Source of the DNA: Spirochaetaceae bacterium
GTDB taxonomy: Bacteria > Spirochaetota > Spirochaetia > DSM-27196 > Salinispiraceae
Direction of reading: 5' to 3'
DNA length: 5,160 nt
Assembly: GCA_007129335.1 (NCBI GenBank)
Contig: SKVS01000264.1
Location: forward strand, 1-5,160
Part shown: positions 1 to 5,160 of the stretch, piece after piece
How positions within the stretch are numbered: the first letter of the stretch is position 1
Layout of the letters: each line of letters opens with the position of its first letter
Translations under genes and position numbers: made by a program
Notes under the pieces: model-generated
Seen by the model: the letters and a program-made list of their open reading frames with translations, nothing else
What the model was told of the DNA's origin: nothing
Database searches by the model: none

Positions 1-633
1 AGCGAGCCTGGAATTGAGCGCCTGGATGATGGACAGACCATTCTTGCCTATCCAATAATTATTCGCCACAGGCCCTGGGGAGTAGTATCTATTGAGAAAA
101 TGCCTTTCGGAAAATATAACCGGAATACAGAAATACTGCTCCAGTTGGTTATCCGCTTATCCGAACCGGTATTGGAACGCATTATTGAGCAGGATGAGTT
201 CTTTGAAACAACCGAAGTAAACTCCCACACGGGCATGCCCCTGTATTCCCAGTTCATTCGGAAATTGAACAACGCTGTACAGCTAACCTTCCAGGAAAAA
301 TCAAGCCTGAGCCTCATTTTATTGGAAATCGTTCACCCGCCAGACCCGGATCCGGACCAGATTACCACCATGATGACCCTCATGAACCAGATTCTTCCCC
401 AACGAACCGAAATATTTCATTACAAGGAAAAAAAACAATACGCCTTACTCATAGATGACATGGAAGAAGACGGTACATCCATGCTCATGCTCGATTTACT
501 GGGTATTCTGTCAATGAATATGAAAGGATGGGAACCGATTTTCGGATACGGGATATACCGGGGGAATGAACTTCCCGACCCTATGCTCATTTTGCAAAAG
601 GCTGAGCAGCTCTTGGAAATACAAAAAGTATGA
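1..633 (+). CDS. pelD: PelD, C-terminal part (GAF plus degenerate GGDEF), 5' truncated by window edge
   Basis: The frame is open from base 1 to the TGA at 631-633, giving 210 residues with no start in view; the ATG at 100 lies inside the GAF domain and is not the true start. Residues about 15-62 look like the last strands and helix of a GAF domain (RPWGVVSIEK, then a helix ending VLERII). Residues about 76-205 follow a GGDEF-domain pattern: HTGMPLYSQF stands where active cyclases have the DxLTGLxNRRxF block, and GYGIY where they have the SIGIA strand. The catalytic GGDEF slot reads EKKQY (143-147), so it cannot be a cyclase. Pseudomonas PelD (about 455 residues) is an inner-membrane cyclic-di-GMP receptor with N-terminal membrane helices, GAF and degenerate GGDEF; the membrane part would lie upstream. 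The I-site RxxD position reads QRTE (134-137), so ligand binding is doubtful. Identification rests on domain order and on the pelE-pelF-pelG neighbours. Confidence 0.85.
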   Translation, partial: SEPGIERLDDGQTILAYPIIIRHRPWGVVSIEKMPFGKYNRNTEILLQLVIRLSEPVLERIIEQDEFFETTEVNSHTGMPLYSQFIRKLNNAVQLTFQEKSSLSLILLEIVHPPDPDPDQITTMMTLMNQILPQRTEIFHYKEKKQYALLIDDMEEDGTSMLMLDLLGILSMNMKGWEPIFGYGIYRGNELPDPMLILQKAEQLLEIQKV

Positions 634-1394
634 ACCCCTTTGACTTGTTTCGAACCAAGCGTTCACCCTATTCCCCCCGAACCCCTCAAACCGCCCTTCT
701 GGGAATGGAACGGGAAGCAATTAGTCCCGAGGAATTCATGTTCCTACGAACAAATCTGGTTCCCTTGAATATAGAACCTTACAGCCTTTCTGAAATTGAA
801 CGAATACTTTCCAAACGGAATATTTCCTTTTCCCTTGTACACTCGATCACCCGAATTCTAAAAAAAATCCTTACCTACGAAGACAAGGAAATAGTTCAGA
901 TTGCCGCCGAGAAACTCATTACGATCGAAAGCAGGTTCAGCCAACGAATTCAGAGCTACAAAACCCTCCTGGAACTGGAGGAAGATGAGGGAGATAAACA
1001 AAAACTGTACCGCCTGATTATTACAACGTACAAGGAATTTGCCCAGATACACCGGGACCACCAGGGGCTGTTCAAATTTTACCTCCGGGAAGCCTTTGCC
1101 TACAGCAGGGCATTTTGGGAGGAACACTTGTATGAAGAGCCAGACGGAATTAGCCACGTACAGCTTTTGTTAGAACTCGATCTGCCCAGTCAGGCCAGGG
1201 CATTTCTCCACGACTCCGGTTCGGCTAATCTTTTTTCCCACGAAACCACAACCCTGCTGGATGGGGAAATTCAGTTTTACCTAGGCCGGTTTGCAGAAAC
1301 CGCAGGAATTCTTGCCGCTGGCAGTATACAATCGGAGAACTCCCAGCTGGTGGCATTGTCGTATTTCTGGAACCAGAATGCTGGTGTGGACTGA
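630..1394 (+). CDS. pelE: PelE-like helical-repeat protein, soluble, no membrane segment
   Basis: This 254-residue protein starts at an ATG overlapping the pelD stop (ATGA, 630-633). There is no strong ribosome binding site, so translation probably depends on coupling to pelD. It lies exactly where pelE sits between pelD and pelF. Residues 1-25 are polar and proline-rich (FRTKRSPYSPRTP). From about residue 52 onward it is predicted by eye to be almost all alpha-helical, with amphipathic helix pairs resembling TPR/HEAT units, for example around 67-115, 124-165, 175-194 and 206-229 (GEIQFYLGRFAETAGILAA is TPR-like). Pseudomonas PelE is about 330 residues with two N-terminal membrane helices followed by TPR repeats, and it links PelF to the membrane complex. 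No hydrophobic stretch of membrane length is visible here, so this resembles only the repeat part. The assignment rests mainly on gene order; it could be a functional replacement rather than an orthologue. Confidence 0.62.
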   Translation: MNPFDLFRTKRSPYSPRTPQTALLGMEREAISPEEFMFLRTNLVPLNIEPYSLSEIERILSKRNISFSLVHSITRILKKILTYEDKEIVQIAAEKLITIESRFSQRIQSYKTLLELEEDEGDKQKLYRLIITTYKEFAQIHRDHQGLFKFYLREAFAYSRAFWEEHLYEEPDGISHVQLLLELDLPSQARAFLHDSGSANLFSHETTTLLDGEIQFYLGRFAETAGILAAGSIQSENSQLVALSYFWNQNAGVD

Positions 1395-1405
1395 ATTGAC
1401 TGAAT

Positions 1406-1411
1406 GAGGGG
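1406..1411 (+). promoter_or_regulatory. Ribosome binding site of pelF
   Basis: GAGGGG lies five bases before the ATG at 1417, in the 22-base gap after the pelE stop. It supports this start, which also places the conserved EGSYPYITGG block at the usual distance from the N-terminus. Confidence 0.7.
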
Positions 1412-1416
1412 CACCC

Positions 1417-2841
1417 ATGAAGAACAATAACACCCGATTGAGAGTCTGTTTTGTTATTGAAGGATCGTATCCCTACATTACCGGTGGGGTGAGCTCCTGG
1501 GTACACGATCTCATACAGGGCCTTGGGGAAATTGATTTTGTGCTCTGGACCATTTCACCCGACTCAAAAACCCCTCTGCGGTACACCCTTCCCGAAAATG
1601 TAGTCGAACACCGAAACATTGTCCTCACCCAACCGACACAAACCCGACGGAAAAAAAAGGAGCCCCGAATCCCAAGGGTGAAAAAGTCGATGCTCATTCG
1701 GGAAATCATTCGTGCCCATGGGAAAATGGCAAAGGGGGAACCCCAGCCCTTGAAATCCCTCATTGAAGCCATTCCCGAAGGCAGCAACCAACTGAGCAAT
1801 GCAATCCGTTACCCCCAAATCTGGAACTTCATAACCCACCATAATCAGAAAAACAATCCTATTTACCCCTTTAGCGACTATTTTTGGGCATGGAAGTCAG
1901 CCCACGAGCTTATATATACCGCATTTACCAGCCCGGCTCCCGAGGCGGATGTGTACCACGCAGTATCTACCGGATTTGCAGGACTTGCAGCCCTGTGTGC
2001 CAAATACCGGAAAGGCAAACCCTTCATCCTAACCGAGCACGGGCTATACCATAAAGAACGGGAAATGGAAATTCGCAAGTCCGAATTTGTCCGGGGATAC
2101 CAGCGGGATATGTGGATTAAAACCTATAACCGAATGAGCAAACTCTGTTACACCGAGGCCGACCGAATAACCGCCTTGTTCGCGGAAAACCGAATGCATC
2201 AGTTGGAAATGGGGGCAAACCCGGAAAACACCTATGTAATACCCAATGGCATTCCCCTGGACAGGTTTGCAGTTCAACGCAAACCCCGGGAAGGATTTCA
2301 TGTAGGACTGGTTGGCCGGGTTGTTCCTATAAAAGATATTAAAACCTTCATAAATGCTGCAAAAATCATTCTCGACACCTACTCCGACGCTACCGTTCAC
2401 TGTATTGGTCCCACCGATGAGGATCCGGGATACTACGAAGATTGTCAGCTTCTGGTAGAGAGTCTGGGGATAACCGACCGTTTCTTGTTCACCGGAAGAC
2501 AGAATGTGCTGGAATACTATGCCTTCCTCGATGTACTGATGTTAACAAGCATTCGAGAAGCCCAACCCCTGGTCATTCTGGAAGCCTGGTGTGCCAATGT
2601 TCCAGCCGTGGCAACAAATGTAGGGAATATTGGCGAAATGCTGGACTATAATCCCCATTATCTGAGCCCGCCGAAGAATCCCCAAAAACTGGCGGAAAAC
2701 GTATTCTACATTCGGGAACATGCCCAGGAAGTGGCCCAAACCATGGAGAAAAACCGGAAACTCCTGGAAACGGTGTACTCCCGGGATGTGCTTATTAACC
2801 GATACCGGGAATTGTACAAGGACACCCTATGGCAGGAATAG
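1417..2841 (+). CDS. pelF: PelF, GT4-family glycosyltransferase of Pel polysaccharide synthesis
   Basis: This 474-residue cytosolic glycosyltransferase (Pseudomonas PelF is about 507) is the presumed polymerase that adds UDP-activated N-acetylhexosamine to the Pel chain. The N-terminal Rossmann-like half carries the PelF hallmark EGSYPYITGGVSSWVHDLI (15-33) and the TEHGLYHKERE segment (207-217). The C-terminal GT4 half shows VIPNGIPLDRF (274-284), GRVVPIKDIKTF (300-311) with the expected nucleotide-binding Arg301 and Lys306, and the retaining GT4 E-x7-E motif as Glu381 and Glu389 within REAQPLVILEAW. All key residues are present, so it should be active. A strongly basic stretch occurs at 77-90 (RRKKKEPRIPRVKK), within the part of the N-terminal half that links its conserved blocks. 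The sugar donor cannot be read from the sequence; UDP-GlcNAc or UDP-GalNAc is expected from the family. The 3' end overlaps pelG by 13 bases. Confidence 0.95.
   Translation: MKNNNTRLRVCFVIEGSYPYITGGVSSWVHDLIQGLGEIDFVLWTISPDSKTPLRYTLPENVVEHRNIVLTQPTQTRRKKKEPRIPRVKKSMLIREIIRAHGKMAKGEPQPLKSLIEAIPEGSNQLSNAIRYPQIWNFITHHNQKNNPIYPFSDYFWAWKSAHELIYTAFTSPAPEADVYHAVSTGFAGLAALCAKYRKGKPFILTEHGLYHKEREMEIRKSEFVRGYQRDMWIKTYNRMSKLCYTEADRITALFAENRMHQLEMGANPENTYVIPNGIPLDRFAVQRKPREGFHVGLVGRVVPIKDIKTFINAAKIILDTYSDATVHCIGPTDEDPGYYEDCQLLVESLGITDRFLFTGRQNVLEYYAFLDVLMLTSIREAQPLVILEAWCANVPAVATNVGNIGEMLDYNPHYLSPPKNPQKLAENVFYIREHAQEVAQTMEKNRKLLETVYSRDVLINRYRELYKDTLWQE
2818..2822 (+). promoter_or_regulatory. Ribosome binding site of pelG, inside pelF
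   Basis: AAGGA lies six bases before the ATG at 2829 and within the last codons of pelF. It fixes the pelG start and the 13-base overlap, and suggests that ribosomes finishing pelF help initiate pelG. Confidence 0.65.
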
Positions 2842-4211
2842 GCTTTACCCTTCGAAAAATTGTAGGGCGCAGCTACATGAGTTACGCTCTTCAGGCAGCC
2901 TTTACGGGTGTTTTCATAGTCGCGGGGCCGTGGATCCTGTCTATTATTAATTTAACCATTATTACCGCCTCCCCGGATATTGAAGGGGGACTGGAAAACC
3001 TTTACGGGCCCCTTGTATACGGCTTTGCCTTCTTTTTTCTGGGAAACGCTCCCCTGCACTACCTGTTTACCCGGGTGAGCGCTGATCTGGTTTACATACG
3101 TCAGGAACGGCAGGTAATGGGAGCTCTTTTGGTATTCCTGGTTCCAGTGGGGTTGCTGGGACTGGTTATTGCCCTGGGAATTCTCCGCTTTGCTGACCCT
3201 TCGGGAAGCATTTTTGACCCAACATTCCGATTAGGATTTCTCCTGTTTGCCCTGGGACTCAATGGATCGTGGCTGGTTCTTATTGTAGTCAGCCTGTTGC
3301 GTTGGTATGTCCGGCTTTTGGGAGCTTTTCTGGTCTCCATGGCTATGTCTATTGGGCTTATTTTCCTGCTTGGCCAGCAACCATCCATTGGTCAGCTCAT
3401 GCTGGTTTACGGCATCAGCAATTTTCTTTTGACCCTTGCCCTTGTGGGCCTCTGCTTGTGGGAGTATCCACCTAAAATGGTTTTCGATTTGGAAAACCGG
3501 ATCAGGGAAACCCTGACCCAATTTTGGAGACTCATACTGACCGGTTGGTTCTACGCTGCGGGATTGTGGAGCGAAAAAATCCTGTACTGGATAGCTTATG
3601 GAGAACCCCAGGGCCGTACCAGAGTTTACCTCTTTGCACCCTACGACTTTGCGGTATACTTGGGGAATCTTACCCTTATTGCGGGCATGGTTTATTTTGT
3701 TATCTATGCTGAGACAAATTTCTCTATCTACCTGCGAAAATTCCTCAGTGCTCTTGATCACCGTCCATACACGGATATTCAGGCTTCCATGGTAAGGCTA
3801 AAAAGAACCGTATTCTCGGAAATACGTACAATTACCCTGGTACAGGGAATAATGGTTGCAATACTCCTGGGTGTAACAGCTTACTTGACCAGACTATTTC
3901 CTCAGCTTGTTCCCTCTATTTGGATTATGAACCTGGGAATTGTTTTTTTTCAGGTTGTGTTGATTTGCATTCTCAATTTCCTGTTCTATGTTAATCAATT
4001 CAGGAAAGCCTTTGGATGCGCTGTGTTTTTCTTTCTGGGAACCTGTACCCTAACCATTCTTGAATTGTTTTTCAGAAGCGCGTACATTCCAACCCTACCC
4101 CTGGGAACAGGAGCTATTCTTGGTTCGGCAATCTCGGTAGCCCTGGGGCTGGTATTATTAGAAAAGAGCTTTTCCCATTTGGACAGGTTGTTGTACGTCC
4201 ACCGGAATTAG
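2829..4211 (+). CDS. pelG: PelG, polytopic inner-membrane Pel transporter/flippase-like protein
   Basis: This 460-residue integral membrane protein matches the usual PelG length (Pseudomonas about 456). The start MAGIGFTLRKIV is the family's typical N-terminus and supports the ATG at 2829. By eye there are about twelve hydrophobic spans: roughly residues 20-45, 62-80, 96-118, 135-157, 162-182, 188-211, 231-256, 268-294, 334-356, 364-388, 395-415 and 424-445. A long polar loop lies at about 295-333 and a second at about 212-230. The segment LTGWFYAAGLWSEKILYWIA (237-256) is characteristic of PelG. The family is related to the MOP/MATE flippase group and is thought to work with PelF, PelD and PelE to move the nascent chain across the inner membrane. 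No truncation or frameshift is seen. A T8 tract at 3943-3950 falls in the span at 364-388. Confidence 0.95.
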   Translation: MAGIGFTLRKIVGRSYMSYALQAAFTGVFIVAGPWILSIINLTIITASPDIEGGLENLYGPLVYGFAFFFLGNAPLHYLFTRVSADLVYIRQERQVMGALLVFLVPVGLLGLVIALGILRFADPSGSIFDPTFRLGFLLFALGLNGSWLVLIVVSLLRWYVRLLGAFLVSMAMSIGLIFLLGQQPSIGQLMLVYGISNFLLTLALVGLCLWEYPPKMVFDLENRIRETLTQFWRLILTGWFYAAGLWSEKILYWIAYGEPQGRTRVYLFAPYDFAVYLGNLTLIAGMVYFVIYAETNFSIYLRKFLSALDHRPYTDIQASMVRLKRTVFSEIRTITLVQGIMVAILLGVTAYLTRLFPQLVPSIWIMNLGIVFFQVVLICILNFLFYVNQFRKAFGCAVFFFLGTCTLTILELFFRSAYIPTLPLGTGAILGSAISVALGLVLLEKSFSHLDRLLYVHRN

Positions 4212-4231
4212 AAGAAATTTGTTTCTGACCA

Positions 4232-4260
4232 TTGAATTTCTCCCAATAGGGTAGTATTTT
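4232..4260 (+). promoter_or_regulatory. Candidate sigma-70-type promoter for the lipoprotein gene
   Basis: In the 77-base gap after pelG, TTGAAT (4232-4237) and TATTTT (4255-4260) are separated by 17 bases, each matching four of six consensus positions. An overlapping TATAAA at 4261-4266 is a better -10 but has no good -35 at proper distance. The region is AT-rich, so chance matches are easy and the call is weak. If real, it would let the lipoprotein gene be expressed apart from the pel operon. Confidence 0.3.
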
Positions 4261-4274
4261 TATAAACAATGTAA

Positions 4275-4282
4275 AAAGGTGG
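4275..4282 (+). promoter_or_regulatory. Ribosome binding site of the lipoprotein gene
   Basis: AAAGGTGG, one mismatch from the AAAGGAGG consensus, lies six bases before the ATG at 4289. It supports that start, which gives a complete signal peptide. Confidence 0.75.
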
Positions 4283-4288
4283 TAAACC

Positions 4289-5160
4289 ATGAAAAAAAGT
4301 ATTTTTTTAACAGGCTTAGTCCTGTTCCTGCTGTTTTTGGGAGGATGTAATTTCCTTCCAACCACAGGTTTCGAGATTCCTTCCCAGGTTGCCGAACGGG
4401 TTCAGCCTCTTGCAGGTATCATTCCTGTATTGGAAGCAAACCTTGCCCTGTTCGACAGCTCTTCCTCTGAACTTCGATCAGCCCGGAGTATTGATCCTGC
4501 TGTAATCTCAGATTTAGACCCGACAGGGAGTAAAACCCCGGCTGACTTGGCAGACCAAACACTTTCCTTTGACCGGAACTACGGGGATTCCACCCTTCGG
4601 GTTGAACTGGAGGTTGGTCCTGTGAACACACCTGCCACAGGTTGGCAAAAGGTTGTTCAGCGGGTATACCCCGAACTTGCCCTGGGTATTGATTTTGTGC
4701 TGTACGAGTACTACGTAAAAAGCGATGACACCGGATGGGTTTTTCACAGTTCTGCGAACGAAAGTAACTCAGGCAAATACGCCATATGGGAAGAACATTA
4801 TCTGGATGGTACCAGAATTGACCGGACCATTGAAACCATGGTTAACGACGGGAATGCCCGGGTACCGAGCACCCTGGTATGGCCCCTGGACAGCAATGGT
4901 GTGGGTATTAATGAGTACTTATTCACCGATGATCCCAATGGAACCGATCTTCAACCCGGAACTGTTTCCGCAGATTTTGCCCTGGAATCCAGCTTTACCA
5001 GAAGAAAAAGCTTCAGCGGAACTGGGGAACCTATAACCGGGTACGAGTATTATGGGGAAATTCAGAATGACAATATCCGTACATCCTATGGCCTGAGCAA
5101 GTCGGTCGAACGCTTGGGTAATGGACCCTGGCAACCCTATATAAACCGGGTAACCCGGAG
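4289..5160 (+). CDS. Secreted lipoprotein of unknown function, 3' truncated by window edge
   Basis: About 290 residues are visible before the window ends, with no stop reached. Residues 1-20 form a lipoprotein signal peptide: basic MKKS, hydrophobic core IFLTGLVLFLLFLG, and lipobox Leu17-Gly18-Gly19-Cys20, with Asn at +2. The mature part should be lipid-anchored outside the inner membrane. After a short region of modest hydrophobicity (about 28-54) the chain is rich in Asp, Gly, Thr, Ser and Tyr with alternating strand-like patterns (TLRVELEVG, DFVLYEYYVK, GYEYYGEI), suggesting a beta-rich extracytoplasmic domain. No cysteine other than Cys20 is seen. I recognise no family. It is far longer than PelC (about 170 residues) and shows no PelC-like feature, so it should not be named as one. 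It lies 77 bases after pelG on the same strand, so it may be co-transcribed or independent; a link to Pel is not established. Confidence 0.85.
   Translation, partial: MKKSIFLTGLVLFLLFLGGCNFLPTTGFEIPSQVAERVQPLAGIIPVLEANLALFDSSSSELRSARSIDPAVISDLDPTGSKTPADLADQTLSFDRNYGDSTLRVELEVGPVNTPATGWQKVVQRVYPELALGIDFVLYEYYVKSDDTGWVFHSSANESNSGKYAIWEEHYLDGTRIDRTIETMVNDGNARVPSTLVWPLDSNGVGINEYLFTDDPNGTDLQPGTVSADFALESSFTRRKSFSGTGEPITGYEYYGEIQNDNIRTSYGLSKSVERLGNGPWQPYINRVTR

Noticed and set aside
100..633. Treating the ATG at 100 as the start of a complete 177-residue protein
   Set aside because: The same frame is open back to base 1, and the residues before the ATG (YPIIIRHRPWGVVSIEK) are part of the GAF fold, so the gene is cut by the window edge.
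858..1799. Several minus-strand open frames of about 90-108 codons opposite pelE and pelF
   Set aside because: They are antisense shadows of well-supported genes and show no domain or motif of their own.
3231..3761. Open frame of 176 codons on the minus strand
   Set aside because: It lies entirely opposite pelG, whose twelve-span protein and signature motifs are clear. The translated product is low in recognisable structure and has no ribosome binding site that stands out.
4213..4260. Possible terminator after pelG: AGAAATT (4213-4219) pairs with AATTTCT (4235-4241), or CTCCC (4240-4244) pairs with GGGTAG (4249-4254) before a T-rich run
   Set aside because: The first stem is AT-only apart from one pair, has a 15-base loop and no T run after it. 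The second is short and bulged. Neither is a convincing intrinsic terminator, so read-through from pelG into the lipoprotein gene remains possible.
4725..5036. Plus-strand open frame of 103 codons within the lipoprotein gene
   Set aside because: It is in another frame of a gene with a signal peptide, lipobox and good ribosome binding site, and it has no credible start signal.
4289..5160. Naming the lipoprotein PelC because it neighbours pelG
   Set aside because: PelC is a small protein of about 170 residues, and this one exceeds 290 without a PelC-like motif. Position alone does not justify the name.

Overview
The window carries most of a Pel-type exopolysaccharide synthase operon. All genes are on the + strand and the order is pelD (3' part only), pelE-like, pelF, pelG. 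A separate gene for a secreted lipoprotein follows and runs off the right edge. PelF and PelG are recognisable from signature motifs: the N-terminal EGSYPYITGGVSSW block and GT4 C-terminal motifs in PelF, and the MAGIGF-LRK start with twelve membrane spans in PelG. PelD is identified from a GAF C-terminus followed by a degenerate GGDEF fold, together with its position. PelE is assigned mainly from position, with support from its helical repeat-like character.

Layout: 1-633 is the last 210 codons of pelD. pelE (630-1394) overlaps it by the four bases ATGA. After a 22-base gap with a good ribosome binding site comes pelF (1417-2841). pelG (2829-4211) overlaps the end of pelF by 13 bases, with its ribosome binding site inside pelF. 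The tight spacing indicates one transcript with translational coupling. A 77-base AT-rich gap then leads to a lipoprotein gene (4289 to beyond 5160) with its own strong ribosome binding site and a possible promoter. No stretch over 300 bases lacks a gene. I see no RNA gene, insertion sequence, CRISPR array or attachment site.

How the genes work together: by analogy with the characterised Pseudomonas system, PelF polymerises the aminosugar chain from a UDP-sugar in the cytoplasm. PelG is the membrane transporter or flippase partner. PelE links components of the complex, and PelD is the cyclic-di-GMP receptor that switches synthesis on. Two points depart from that model. PelD shows no recognisable inhibitory-site arginines for cyclic-di-GMP. 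PelE has no membrane segment. The deacetylase/hydrolase (pelA) and outer-membrane export genes (pelB, pelC) are not in view.

Organism: the sequence has balanced to slightly AT-rich composition, AAGGAGG-like ribosome binding sites and a lipoprotein with a Leu-Gly-Gly-Cys lipobox. This suggests a free-living bacterium outside the high-GC proteobacteria. A spirochaete is one possibility, but the window contains no phylogenetic marker that settles it.
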